Shown here: in pieces, positions 9,266 to 18,794 of the stretch | Position numbering within the stretch: position 1 is the stretch's first letter | Layout of the letters: the number at the start of each line of letters is the position of its first letter | Assembly: GCF_000152265.2 (NCBI RefSeq) | Contig: NC_021592.1 | Coordinates: 1,860,001 to 1,924,000 of the forward strand | DNA from: Ferroplasma acidarmanus Fer1 | Lineage (GTDB): Archaea > Thermoplasmatota > Thermoplasmata > Thermoplasmatales > Thermoplasmataceae | Direction: 5' to 3' | DNA: 64,000 nucleotides | The notes under the pieces: model-generated | The model's input: the letters and a program-made list of their open reading frames with translations, nothing else | Told to the model about the DNA's origin: nothing | The model's database searches: none | Translations under genes and position numbers: made by a program

Positions 9266-10024
9266 ATGTTCTATCTCTTCTATTTAGAATTCATCATACT
9301 GGGAATAATTGTGGGGGCATTAACCGGTGTACTTGGTTCCAGTGGAGTTGTTGCTGTTGTTCCTGCTTTGATAATTATAAATTCTGAATTACCCCAGGAG
9401 GCCATTGGCACAAGCCTGTTAATCGATGTAATTACATCAGTTATGGTTGCGTATGTATATTTTAAACGTGGCAGGGTAAATATCAAAAAGGGAATACCTA
9501 TGATCCTGGGAGCTATCATAGGTTCACAGATTGGTGTAAGAATAGCATTTCTTATTCCAGCTGAATCTGTAAAAATTGGTTTTGCCGTTTTTATAATTGC
9601 TATGGGTATTTATTCACTCATAAGACGAAAAGAAATGCAAAATACCAAAGATACTCAAAGATTATTAAATATCAAGCCCTGGGAAATTGTATTGATTACA
9701 ATACCGGTAGGGCTTGCAACCGGGATACTTGGAGCAAGTGGTGGAATAATGTTTTTGATAATATCAATTTTAATATTAAAACTTGATATAAAAACAGCTG
9801 TGGGAACATCTACCTTCTCTATGATTATATCTGCTTCTTCCGGAACTGTCGGATATCTAATTGCCGGCCATATCATGATAATAGCGGCTCTCATTATAGG
9901 CAGTATATCAATATTATCTGGACTTATCTTTTCCAGAATTGGAAATAACATAAATCCCTTATCAACATATAAAATCCTGGGAACTGTGTTTATAATTATA
10001 GGAATTGTGCAGATAGTTTTATAG
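9266..10024 (+). CDS. TauE/SafE family permease
   Basis: 252 residues with about eight hydrophobic helices and two homologous halves: GALTGVLGSSGV near the N-terminus and ATGILGASGGIM near residue 152. This duplicated glycine-rich motif is the hallmark of the TauE/SafE (DUF81) family, which exports or imports sulfite, sulfonates or other organic anions. An AT-rich tract (AAAATATATATT) ends right at the ATG. The MFS gene begins 11 bp after the stop, so the two form an operon, probably handling the same or related anionic substrate. Confidence 0.85.
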   Translation: MFYLFYLEFIILGIIVGALTGVLGSSGVVAVVPALIIINSELPQEAIGTSLLIDVITSVMVAYVYFKRGRVNIKKGIPMILGAIIGSQIGVRIAFLIPAESVKIGFAVFIIAMGIYSLIRRKEMQNTKDTQRLLNIKPWEIVLITIPVGLATGILGASGGIMFLIISILILKLDIKTAVGTSTFSMIISASSGTVGYLIAGHIMIIAALIIGSISILSGLIFSRIGNNINPLSTYKILGTVFIIIGIVQIVL

Positions 10025-10034
10025 TGGTGGTTGT

Positions 10035-11258
10035 ATGGAGGCTAAAAAATATAAATGGTTTGTTCTCATAATAATGAGCGTTTCTGAATTGATGGTGATG
10101 AGTTTATGGTTTAGTGCATCCACCATAGCACCCGAACTGGAACCTGTATGGGGTATTTCCGGATTAGGTACCCTTATTGTAACTTTAATGGTACAGATAG
10201 GCTTTGTTCTGGGTGCATTGATAAGTGCTACTCTGGGGCTGGCTGATAAAGTTAACCCAAGAAAATTATTCACCTTTTCTTCAATTATGAGTGCGATATT
10301 TACGCTGTTATTTGTTCTATTATATCGCCATTTTTTAATTGAAATGGTTTTAATGCTATCAACCGGAATTATGATGGCAGGGGTTTACCCTGTGGCAGTT
10401 TTAATTGTATCAAGCTGGTTTCCCACGAGAAGAGGTTTAGCACTTGGTATAGTAATAGCCGGGCTAACGCTTGGAACTGCATTGCCACATATAATACTGG
10501 ATTTGCCATTTATTACGGAATGGAGGGCATTGATGGAATTTTCATCGTTGTTATCCATTCTGGGTGGAGCTATGGTTTTATTTGCTTTGCACGATGATAA
10601 AAATCAGATAAAAGCACCTAAATTCAAATGGGATACAATAAAACAGATAATAAAAAATAAACCGGTGATGCTTGCAAATTTCGGTTATTTTGGACACATG
10701 TGGGAACTGTATGCTATGTGGACGTGGATTCCAATATTTCTCCTATCAAGTTTTGCCTTTTATTATACGGGAAGCAGGTTATTGTTTATAACGGGAATTG
10801 CTTCATTTTCAATTATAGGATTATCCGGTGTAACAGGGTCTGTCCTTGGTGGGGTTATATCTGACCGGATAGGGAGAACCTTATCTACGTCCATATACCT
10901 CAGTATAAGCGGAACAGCCGCCATATTAATAGGATTAACATATAGAGCTGTCCCGTATATTACAATAATTCTAGGTATTGTCTGGGGAATAACCGCCATA
11001 GCAGATTCAGCACAATTTTCTACCGCTGTCACAGAATTAAGTAACGATGCAATAAGGGGGAGTGCATTAACGTTTCAAATGGCTGTAGGTTTTTTAATAA
11101 CCGTTGGATCAATTTATGCTATAGATATATTGAGAAATATTGTAGGCTGGCACTGGGCATTTTCATTTCTTTCAATCGGCGCATTCGCCGGTATGATTTC
11201 AATGATAAGACTAAGATATAAAAAAGAATCTTTATTAATGTGCCATGGAAAAAGGTAG
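10035..11258 (+). CDS. MFS transporter, second gene of a permease operon
   Basis: 407 residues, about 12 helices. The motif A-like loop in the second half reads GGVISDRIGRTL, and helix 5 carries the G-rich ALGIVIAGLTLGTALP pattern. Overall layout resembles MFS subfamilies for nitrate/nitrite, cyanate or organic anions, but the specificity cannot be read from sequence. It starts 11 bp downstream of the TauE-like gene, with GTGGTGGTT before ATG as a weak ribosome-binding site. Fewer charged residues in the helices than expected of proton-coupled sugar porters. Confidence 0.85.
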   Translation: MEAKKYKWFVLIIMSVSELMVMSLWFSASTIAPELEPVWGISGLGTLIVTLMVQIGFVLGALISATLGLADKVNPRKLFTFSSIMSAIFTLLFVLLYRHFLIEMVLMLSTGIMMAGVYPVAVLIVSSWFPTRRGLALGIVIAGLTLGTALPHIILDLPFITEWRALMEFSSLLSILGGAMVLFALHDDKNQIKAPKFKWDTIKQIIKNKPVMLANFGYFGHMWELYAMWTWIPIFLLSSFAFYYTGSRLLFITGIASFSIIGLSGVTGSVLGGVISDRIGRTLSTSIYLSISGTAAILIGLTYRAVPYITIILGIVWGITAIADSAQFSTAVTELSNDAIRGSALTFQMAVGFLITVGSIYAIDILRNIVGWHWAFSFLSIGAFAGMISMIRLRYKKESLLMCHGKR

Positions 11259-11506
11259 TGCATTACGGAAACAATGCAAGGACAGGAAGAATTTAAACAT
11301 AAATAGTCATATAAACAATAGAAGATAATTTAACATTGTTAACCGGAAATCCCCGGTCATTTTATCCAGAACAGCATTTAAAGATCCTATCTATGTCTGG
11401 ATTCATAGAGAGTCAGCTAACTATATTAATGAGCCTATTCAATTTCTATATTGTCTTATCCCCTGATATTAGTAAATAACTTTTTATATTAACCTGTAAT
11501 CAAATT

Positions 11507-12883
11507 ATGATAATTATGATACAGCAATTTATAAACAGGAAATATGAATTAAATTTTCTTAATAAAAAATATGATGAGGATAAACCACAATTAATAATAA
11601 TATATGGCCGGAGAAGAATAGGAAAAACTGAACTTATCAAAGAGTTTATTTCCGGAAAAAAGACGGTATATCATTTATGCACAGCAGACAGTATAGAGGA
11701 GAATATAACATATTTAAAATCAGAATTTTCCAGTATTACAGGCAAGTCGTATTTTTTGAATCTTGAAGTGGACCTGTTTACCCTGTTTAAATACCTAATA
11801 GATGAAATTAAAGATGAAAAAATCATAATAGCATTAGATGAAATTACCTATCTAGTTTCATTAAATAAAGGTATTCTATCCATATTCCAGAAAATATATG
11901 ATGAATTAATGGTAAATTCCAGACTGTTTATTATCTTTTCAGGTTCAAGCATAAGCATGATGGAGGATGAGATTTTAAATTTCAAGTCGCCGGTATATGG
12001 CAGGAGAACCGGTAGTTTAGAAATATCTGGCTTCGATCCGAATTTAATAGAATATTTTTATCCTGGAGATTTCGAAGATATTGTGAAAATACATTCAATT
12101 TTTGGAAATGTCCCATTCTACCTTTCCCTGATAGATAAAAATCAGAATATTGAATGGAATATCAAAAATATAATACTCTCAAAGGGGGAGATATTATATG
12201 AAGAACCAAAAATACTGTTGAAAGAAGAATTCCGGGAACCCAGGATATATGAAATGATTTTAAAAAGAATATCGGAGGGTAAAAATACATATGGAGAGCT
12301 GCAGAATGCACTCCATCTAGATTCCGGAAATATCTCCAGGTATCTGGAAACCCTTATTTCCAGTAGATTCATCAAATATATTATCCCTCTTAATCAAAAA
12401 AGGCGTGGAATCTATGAAATTAATGATTATTTTTTAAATTTTTATTATAAGTTTGTAGATCCAAATAGGTCTGACCTGGAGCTGGGGAATATTGAGAGCG
12501 TTTTTAAAAAAATCAATAATAATTTAAATACATTCTACGGGCATACCTTTGAAAGAATTGCACTTGAAATGGTTTCCAGGGGAATAATACCTATCCCGAT
12601 TCACAATTTCCAGGTTAACAAATTCTGGCATAAAGATGTTGAAATAGATGGAGTTGCTACTAACGACAAAAATGATGTTGTCTTTATAGAAATTAAATTT
12701 GTACCAGATGTTGACGGAATAAAAATATACAACGAATTAAAATATAAGTCATTAAGTGTTAATATTAAAAGGAATAAAGAGTATTATATGATTATTGCAA
12801 AATCTTTTAAAACAAAGAGTAACGAAGCAATCAATGTGGATTTTGCCGGTATAGATAGGATAATAAAAAAATTGAATGAATAG
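11507..12883 (+). CDS. Archaeal AAA ATPase with DUF234-type C-terminus
   Basis: 458 residues. Start region NRKYELNFLNKKY and Walker A YGRRRIGKTELI (about residues 33-45) are typical of the STAND-related archaeal ATPase family; Walker B is IIIALDEITYL. A winged-helix segment (about 255-300, YGELQNALHLDSGNISRYLE) precedes a C-terminal domain with VEIDGVA and VFIEIKF. This acidic pair looks like the PD-(D/E)XK nuclease-like core often called DUF234. Function in this family is not established; plasmid, virus and genome maintenance roles have been suggested. ATG codons at 11507, 11516 and 11519 are all possible. A fragment of a related gene lies at 46415-46576. Confidence 0.85.
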   Translation: MIIMIQQFINRKYELNFLNKKYDEDKPQLIIIYGRRRIGKTELIKEFISGKKTVYHLCTADSIEENITYLKSEFSSITGKSYFLNLEVDLFTLFKYLIDEIKDEKIIIALDEITYLVSLNKGILSIFQKIYDELMVNSRLFIIFSGSSISMMEDEILNFKSPVYGRRTGSLEISGFDPNLIEYFYPGDFEDIVKIHSIFGNVPFYLSLIDKNQNIEWNIKNIILSKGEILYEEPKILLKEEFREPRIYEMILKRISEGKNTYGELQNALHLDSGNISRYLETLISSRFIKYIIPLNQKRRGIYEINDYFLNFYYKFVDPNRSDLELGNIESVFKKINNNLNTFYGHTFERIALEMVSRGIIPIPIHNFQVNKFWHKDVEIDGVATNDKNDVVFIEIKFVPDVDGIKIYNELKYKSLSVNIKRNKEYYMIIAKSFKTKSNEAINVDFAGIDRIIKKLNE

Positions 12884-12927
12884 AACTATAGCCAGGTATA
12901 ACGAATTCACACACCGTCTAATCGTAA

Positions 12928-13178
12928 AAAAATGAAAGAATTTATAAATGTCCTAGCTGTGGCTATATCATTGATAGGGATTATAATTCTTCATTGAATA
13001 TGATTTATTATGGAATGAAAACAAAAAAGTTTAAAAATACAGTACCTGAGGATAGCAGGGAATTTACGCCCGGGGAAACATTAACCGATACCTTCGAAGG
13101 ACGTAATACTCCATATGTGAAGGAAAGTTATGTCGATGAACCAGGAAGCTTCAATGCTTTGGCATGAAGTAGTTCACC
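12928..13178 (+). pseudogene. tnpB 3'-end remnant with guide-RNA-like hairpin, copy 1
   Basis: The frame 12928-13167 reads YKCPSCGYIIDRDYNSSLN, the second half of the TnpB zinc ribbon and the third RuvC aspartate motif, then a tail (VPEDSREFTPGET) ending at TGA 13165. A stop lies directly upstream at 12925, and the rest of tnpB is gone. A stem-loop follows at about 13145-13169 (GAAGCTTCAATGC, TTT, GGCATGAAG) and then TAGTTCACC, the equivalent of the right end of the intact element at 6257-6293. The tail differs from the intact TnpB, so this was a different subgroup. Confidence 0.8.
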
Positions 13179-13315
13179 CACTGAATAACTCCCTGTGAAT
13201 GGATGAATAGGCTATATCATTGTGTAAATACCCATATTTCATACAAATAAAAATATGTGAATTGTCGAGAAAATTTGTTTGAATATATAAAGCCTATTCT
13301 TATTTGTTAAGCAAG

Positions 13316-13326
13316 ATTTAAATATA
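13316..13326 (+). promoter_or_regulatory. TATA box of the solute-binding protein gene
   Basis: ATTTAAATATA centred 25 nt before ATG 13346, consistent with a leaderless transcript. Confidence 0.5.
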
Positions 13327-13345
13327 ATAATAAATTAAATATTTA

Positions 13346-15382
13346 ATGAAAAATAAATTAAAGATAATAATAGTAGTTGTGGTTGCAATAATCCTTATCA
13401 GTACAGCATTTTTAGTTTTATACCATCCAACGGAGCCATTCACAGATACATCCCAGGCGTGCCCTCCAGAAGAATTAGATCCTGCAACAGGATTTTTTAT
13501 AAGTAACGGCCCTCTCTTCGCAGCGACATTTCAAAGCCTAGTAGCATATAATGGTAGTTTAACTTCAGTTGTCCCAATTTTAGCCAGCCATTATACAAAC
13601 ATCAATGACACTCACTACCTATTTGATATGAGGAATGGTGCTAAATTTAGCAATGGGCAATCCTTAAATGCAACATCTGTATGGTTCTCACTTGCCAGGG
13701 GAATTGTAATGGGACAAGGCCCTTTTTCATCTGATTATTCGGGAACATTGTTCAATGCAACTATGGCAGGAATAACTGGAATATATCTTCCTGTAAATAT
13801 AACATACGCCCTTGTCAACGCAGGATACAATATACCAATGGTAACGTATCATGTTAATAGTACACTTACAATAACAAGATATAATTACACTATTGCTGCG
13901 ACTGACCTTGCAGACATGCTATCTAACTTTAACTATAATACAACTGAAATGAAAGTTATGGAATACCCGAACCAGGCACTCGTTGTTAATACAAATGGCA
14001 CATTTACCATTAATACTGAACATGAATATGCGTATCTGCTCAGTGATTTGGCTGGTGGCAGCTGGGGGGATATAGTGGAGCCAAGTTATGTTGACGCCCA
14101 CGGCGGTGTACAGGTCAATACTCCCAGTTCTTATATAGATGCGAATGGCGCAATAGGTTCTGGGCCATATGTTATATCAAGTGTTGTTAAAGGCTTCTCA
14201 ACAATAGTCCTTAAGGCAAATCCTGATTACTGGGTAACAAGCGCAATGGTTAAAAATGGCAGTATAAGTGTAATGGCCGAGCCGGCAAGCATTAAAACTG
14301 TGGTAATAGACTACGGTTTATCCCATGCAGACAGGCTTGAAGACTTTGATAAGGGAATATCGCAGATATCAACAATAGCACCATCGTCATTTAAATCTAT
14401 GATAGACGGATTCCATAATAAAACAGAAAGAACAGGCGCTCTTGTTAAATCATTCAGTGAAGCAGGAACATACTATATATCTATGAACGTCGCCGACAAT
14501 TACACAAATAATACCAATTTCAGGGAAGCATTGTACGATGCCATGAACTACTCTGCACAGTTAAAAATATACGACAATAACTATAACAGCACACCTGAAG
14601 CTTACGCGGAATTGGGGCCATTATCGCCAATATATGGGCACGCATTCTATAATCCCGATAATTTGCCTATGCCTTCACAGAACATTACAGCAGCACTAAA
14701 AAACATATCTATAGCAGGAGATGCAATGCACTTTTATGTTAAATTATCCAACGGCACAAGATATGGTGATAAAACTGGAACGGATCTATCTACACATACA
14801 TTCACTCTAACCGCAATAAGCCCGGCAACAAGTATAGAAACGGCCCAGCTATCATCCGCAATAAGTTCATTTGAGCAAATTGGATTGGCATTCACAACTA
14901 AACTCGTTACTGACTCCATAGCCGATACCTATACAACTAATAACTCAACTCCACAGTTTTACGATATTTACTGGCTACCAGATTATCCTGATCCAATAGG
15001 CCAACAGTTGATAGATATCTACAGCCCCTTGTATGGTGGTACATTTGGTGGCAATGATGCATGGGTAGATAACAGCACATTAAACACATACTTTAAAACT
15101 CTTGATTTTGAAAACAAAACCACCCAGGAACAGATGATGAAAAACAATGTTTCAAAATTAGTCTATGACCAGTACGCGTATATCTGGCTGCCGATGGTCA
15201 ACGGGGTGTTTTTTGTTTCACCAGACGTTCACGGATTTGTATATAATTCCATAATGGATTCGTATTTCTACAATCAGATGACTTACACAGGAAAGTTGAC
15301 AAGTAGCGTTGGGTTCATGACGGTCTATACACTTATAGCTAATATTGAAATGGCATTTACAAATGCAATCCCAAAATTTTAA
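13346..15382 (+). CDS. Family-5 extracellular solute-binding protein (peptide type)
   Basis: 678 residues. The N-terminus KNKLKIIIVVVVAIILISTA is a membrane anchor (residues about 5-25); the rest is exported and rich in Asn, Ser and Thr with many N-glycosylation sequons, as in archaeal surface proteins. Signature features of OppA/DppA-like proteins are visible: LDPATGFFI near the start, a FSNGQSLNATSVWFSL motif, and GSGPYVISS in the lid region. A hydrophobic C-terminus (last 25 residues) could be a second anchor. No permease or ATPase genes adjoin, so its ABC partners must be elsewhere. It is flanked on both sides by dead tnpB ends. Confidence 0.88.
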   Translation: MKNKLKIIIVVVVAIILISTAFLVLYHPTEPFTDTSQACPPEELDPATGFFISNGPLFAATFQSLVAYNGSLTSVVPILASHYTNINDTHYLFDMRNGAKFSNGQSLNATSVWFSLARGIVMGQGPFSSDYSGTLFNATMAGITGIYLPVNITYALVNAGYNIPMVTYHVNSTLTITRYNYTIAATDLADMLSNFNYNTTEMKVMEYPNQALVVNTNGTFTINTEHEYAYLLSDLAGGSWGDIVEPSYVDAHGGVQVNTPSSYIDANGAIGSGPYVISSVVKGFSTIVLKANPDYWVTSAMVKNGSISVMAEPASIKTVVIDYGLSHADRLEDFDKGISQISTIAPSSFKSMIDGFHNKTERTGALVKSFSEAGTYYISMNVADNYTNNTNFREALYDAMNYSAQLKIYDNNYNSTPEAYAELGPLSPIYGHAFYNPDNLPMPSQNITAALKNISIAGDAMHFYVKLSNGTRYGDKTGTDLSTHTFTLTAISPATSIETAQLSSAISSFEQIGLAFTTKLVTDSIADTYTTNNSTPQFYDIYWLPDYPDPIGQQLIDIYSPLYGGTFGGNDAWVDNSTLNTYFKTLDFENKTTQEQMMKNNVSKLVYDQYAYIWLPMVNGVFFVSPDVHGFVYNSIMDSYFYNQMTYTGKLTSSVGFMTVYTLIANIEMAFTNAIPKF

Positions 15383-15574
15383 ATTTTTAATTATTAATTG
15401 CAAAATTTTTTATTAAATATTTGTGTACCAGTCTGTTGAAATCATTTTAGAAGAAATCTCTGAATAAAAATTATAAAATAAAGAGATTAAAAATATCATG
15501 AAGTAGTAATAGTTGTTTCCAGAGTACAATATTAACATTTTAAATGCCTAATGGAAATGAAGTTCTTATCATAT

Positions 15575-15834
15575 AAATGTATTCAAATTGGATATAACCC
15601 GGGAGGATTATAAGTATGCTTGATGATATATCGGGCATAAAATATTATAAAATATGTAAAGCTACATATTATTGCAAGTCTTTATTGCTATTGTACCTGA
15701 GGATAGTAGGGAATTAACGCCTGGGCAGATTATTGCCTCTGATCTTGAAGGACTTAATATAAGCCCCTATGTGAAGGTTAAGCATGGTCAATGAAGCAGG
15801 AAGCTTCTATGCTTTAGCATGAGGTAGCTCACTA
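15575..15834 (+). pseudogene. tnpB 3'-end remnant with guide-RNA-like hairpin, copy 2
   Basis: A more decayed relative of copy 1. From 15575 nucleotide similarity to the zinc-ribbon and RDYNSS region persists but with frame breaks. From 15693 to 15794 the same frame as copy 1 is readable (VPEDSRELTPG then LEGLN). The hairpin at 15800-15822 (GAAGCTTCTATGC, TTTA, GCATGAGG) and the terminal TAGCTCACTA match copy 1 closely. The hairpin is better preserved than the protein. Confidence 0.75.
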
Positions 15835-16130
15835 ATGATCTGGCAAAACGTGCAGAACAACAATCTGGTTATAAAAATATTATATTTAATTTAAAAACAA
15901 GAAGTTATATATTCTATCAAATTATATATTTATATGTGTAGAATGTTTGCCTATAAAGGCAATTCACAGGAAATAAACATCTTTTAGAAACTGGAAACCG
16001 AAACAAAGACAATATTTAAAAAATAGTATCTTATATTAGTACACAAAACTGTAGATACAATTCTACATAGAAGGGCAACAACTTTATACATAATATCTAA
16101 ATAAGGCTATAAAATATTAAGAGGATATAG

Positions 16131-16517
16131 GTGTCATTTAGTGAAGCTGAAATTTTAAAGAAAAGAGCCAATGATTTTCTAGAAGAGGGTGCACACTTAA
16201 TAGATATTAAAAAATATGACCTTGCAATCTTTAATCTGGATCAATATTGCGAATTAATTTTAAAATATAAAATCCTGACAAAATTGGGTTTCTATCTTGA
16301 TACACATTCATTAAAAGAATTAATAAATAAATTATCCGAGTTTGATGATAATATAAAAGACCTTGTTAATAATGAGAAAGATTTACTTTATATAGGCAGG
16401 TTAACAGACGCTTATATTTCTGCAAGATATATGCCGTTTGAATTTGACGAAAAAGAAACAAAAAATGTATATAAATTTATAGTAGAGGTATTTAATAGAT
16501 ATGTCAATAGAATATGA
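16131..16517 (+). CDS. HEPN-domain toxin of a HEPN-MNT pair
   Basis: 128 residues, all helical. The pattern ANDFLEEGAHLIDIKKYDLA followed by AYISARYMP matches the HEPN domain proteins paired with minimal nucleotidyltransferases. In studied pairs HEPN is an RNase toxin and MNT silences it by nucleotidylation. The classical R-x4-6-H motif is not obvious; the C-terminal YISARY segment stands in the usual place of the R-x4-x-Y variant. GTG start at 16131 is preceded by AAGAGGAT, a plausible ribosome-binding site. The MNT gene overlaps its 3' end by 17 nt, indicating translational coupling. Confidence 0.85.
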   Translation: MSFSEAEILKKRANDFLEEGAHLIDIKKYDLAIFNLDQYCELILKYKILTKLGFYLDTHSLKELINKLSEFDDNIKDLVNNEKDLLYIGRLTDAYISARYMPFEFDEKETKNVYKFIVEVFNRYVNRI

Positions 16518-16815
16518 GTTAAAAAAATTAAATTATCTGAAAAATTATCGGGAAGTGTGCAAAGAAGTTTATATATTTGTAAAAAACATAGATAATAATG
16601 CACGGGTTTTCGTTTTCGGGTCAGTTTTAACTGGAAATACAACCGCATCAAGTGATATAGATATACTGGTGCTGGAAAGTAATAAGAACTTAAAAGATGA
16701 AATAAATATTAAAGTGTTGAAGTATATTGATGCGCCTGTGGAATTACATATCGTGGATAATAATGGCCTCAACTGGTATAAAAGATTTTTAGATAATATT
16801 GAAGAAATCACATAA
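16501..16815 (+). CDS. MNT-domain nucleotidyltransferase antitoxin
   Basis: 104 residues with the nucleotidyltransferase signature VFGSVLTGNTTASSDIDILV (GSx10-12DxD) at about 39-58 and a later acidic residue in VELHIVD that may complete the metal site. The length is normal for minimal nucleotidyltransferases. It overlaps the HEPN gene by 17 nt in another frame. The usual gene order is variable; here the toxin comes first. Start ATG 16501. Confidence 0.88.
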   Translation: MSIEYELKKLNYLKNYREVCKEVYIFVKNIDNNARVFVFGSVLTGNTTASSDIDILVLESNKNLKDEINIKVLKYIDAPVELHIVDNNGLNWYKRFLDNIEEIT

Positions 16816-16879
16816 GTCCTTATAAACAATTAACATAGAATATCTTTCTGACATTGTATAAAGGCTATACATTCCTGTT

Positions 16880-17569
16880 ATGTTTTTGGCACATCATATA
16901 AGCCAGGCGGAAAGAATAGTTATTAGTTTTAGAAGAATACCGCCATTTATGGACATAAAAATAGTACATGAAAATAACAATGTGATATTCTACACAGATG
17001 GAGTTGCATTGTCTTCTACCATCAGTGGAGGAGGGCATATCCGGTCAATTGTATTCAACACCCTTCAGGAATATATACAGGAAGATAAATTCGATTTATA
17101 TATAAACAAAATATTGGAAAATTACGGTTTGGGAGCCAATACCCCTGTATTTGTCACACTTGTAGATATAAACCATATGAAGATAATAAATACGGAGGAT
17201 TACCTTATAGCCGTAACAGCAGGAATCTCGGAACCAGCATCATTTAAAGGCAACAGGAAACCCGGAACAATAAATGTCATGGTCATTGTGAAAAGAAAGC
17301 CTGAAGGCAATGCTATGGCAGATATGTTCAGAGTAGCTACAGAGGCGAAATCTATGGCTGCTTTTGCTCTGGGCTTAAAATTCGGGAATATCCCATCCCC
17401 GGGAACAGTTTCAGATGCAGTATGTGTTGTTTTTGCTGGGGAAGAGGGTATACGCTACTGCGGATTTGGAACTGCATTGGGAGACAAAATTATTGAAAGC
17501 ATCTATGATTCTGTTTATGCAGCAGGAAAAGAATACATGGAACACCATGGGCATAACAATGGTACATGA
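16880..17569 (+). CDS. cbiZ: Adenosylcobinamide amidohydrolase CbiZ
   Basis: CbiZ cleaves the aminopropanol side chain from adenosylcobinamide to give adenosylcobyric acid, letting archaea salvage incomplete corrinoids. The protein shows VTAGISEPASFKG, then GTINVMVIV, then FRVATEAKSMAAFALGL and SPGTVSDAVCV, the ordered blocks of this family. ATG 16880 gives 229 residues; ATG 16949 (MDIKIVHENN) is a good alternative because a TATA-like TATAAAGG lies at about 16858 and the family normally starts near there. It precedes a B12-type ABC importer by 220 bp, the usual association. Confidence 0.85.
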   Translation: MFLAHHISQAERIVISFRRIPPFMDIKIVHENNNVIFYTDGVALSSTISGGGHIRSIVFNTLQEYIQEDKFDLYINKILENYGLGANTPVFVTLVDINHMKIINTEDYLIAVTAGISEPASFKGNRKPGTINVMVIVKRKPEGNAMADMFRVATEAKSMAAFALGLKFGNIPSPGTVSDAVCVVFAGEEGIRYCGFGTALGDKIIESIYDSVYAAGKEYMEHHGHNNGT

Positions 17570-17791
17570 ATATTGTTAAAATCAATAACCATGTACTGGC
17601 TTATAGAACCTTTTAAAATTACTCTATCTCTATTAATCCACGCCTATTTATAACCTTTATTTAACAGTATACTTGTATTCTTGATGTAGAATATTTGCCC
17701 GGCAATACGTTAAAAATTAAAATGGCAAATGTGTTTTTTCCTAAAGTTAACTTTATTAAACTTAAATGGATTTACCGTCAAGTGACCTTGA

Positions 17792-18772
17792 ATGGATCAT
17801 ACTAAACGTTTACGAATTACCGGAGTTATTGTTGCTGTGATTGTAGTTTTCAGTATTGCAGGTTACATTGATTTAATTCATCCTGGCACTGTAGATAAGG
17901 GAAAAGAGATTACAGTCGGAACAGATGTCAATGGAATCCATATCAATAAAATTGTCTCACTTTCACCGGCTGCAACAGGGACACTGTATGCCCTTGGTGT
18001 ATCCAGCGATATTATAGCTGTTGGCCCATGTACACATTTTCCCTATAATGTAACAGAAAACCTACAGAAAGTTACCTGTTATCCAGACTTCAGTGCACAG
18101 CAGATTATCAACTTAAAACCTGATGCTGTTATTTCTTCATCCAGTTATAAGGCAACAGAAGTACAGGAACTTCTGGATGCTGGAATAAATTATATTTATC
18201 TGGATAGTGGCAGCGGATCGACATTTCACCTTATTGAAAAACAGGATACACTGTTAGGGAAATTAACCGGCACCATGAGCAATGCTTCAAAATTGAATAG
18301 CTGGATGAATACCTCTTTGAATGATTTTAAGGATACCGGTTTAACAAATAAATCTGTATTTTATGCCTTATGCATAGAAAATCATGCTCCATGGACATCC
18401 GGAAATAATACGTTCATTAACAGTATGTTTAATTATGCCCATTTAAAGAACGTTATGACGGATAGCGGATTCTTCCAGGCATCTACCCAGGTTGTTGCCA
18501 ATGATTCACCGCAGGTTCTGCTTCTGGGCACACGTGTTAACCTAAGCCAGATAAATACGCCAACATATGAGTCCACCCCTGCTTATAAAAACGACAGCGT
18601 TTTCCAGATAACTGATGCTGATGTCTACTCGGAACCTAACTTCAGGGATATTTTCGCAATACAGGACCTTATCCAGTCTGTTTATAATAAAACAGTTAAT
18701 ATTCCAGAGTTTCCATTGCACCTGGAATATAATGTTAATCCCACATCTACAGTGGAAAAGGTAAAAACCTGA
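17792..18772 (+). CDS. btuF: Corrinoid ABC transporter substrate-binding protein (BtuF-like)
   Basis: 326 residues. A single N-terminal membrane segment (about 9-27, GVIVAVIVVFSIAGYIDLI) anchors a PBP2-type helical-backbone domain: IVSLSPAATGTLYALGV begins the first lobe, and LKPDAVISSSS is the conserved strand. It binds corrinoids or iron chelates outside the membrane and hands them to the permease that starts 22 bp downstream. The neighbouring cbiZ favours cobinamide or B12 as ligand. ATG 17792 is preceded by ACCTTGA; no B12 riboswitch could be recognised upstream. Confidence 0.85.
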   Translation: MDHTKRLRITGVIVAVIVVFSIAGYIDLIHPGTVDKGKEITVGTDVNGIHINKIVSLSPAATGTLYALGVSSDIIAVGPCTHFPYNVTENLQKVTCYPDFSAQQIINLKPDAVISSSSYKATEVQELLDAGINYIYLDSGSGSTFHLIEKQDTLLGKLTGTMSNASKLNSWMNTSLNDFKDTGLTNKSVFYALCIENHAPWTSGNNTFINSMFNYAHLKNVMTDSGFFQASTQVVANDSPQVLLLGTRVNLSQINTPTYESTPAYKNDSVFQITDADVYSEPNFRDIFAIQDLIQSVYNKTVNIPEFPLHLEYNVNPTSTVEKVKT

Positions 18773-18794
18773 CGTTGATATAAGGTGAAAAGAA

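Noticed and set aside
17570-17791. Cobalamin riboswitch upstream of the corrinoid importer
   Set aside because: No B12-box-like sequence or matching stems could be found, and these riboswitches are rare in archaea.
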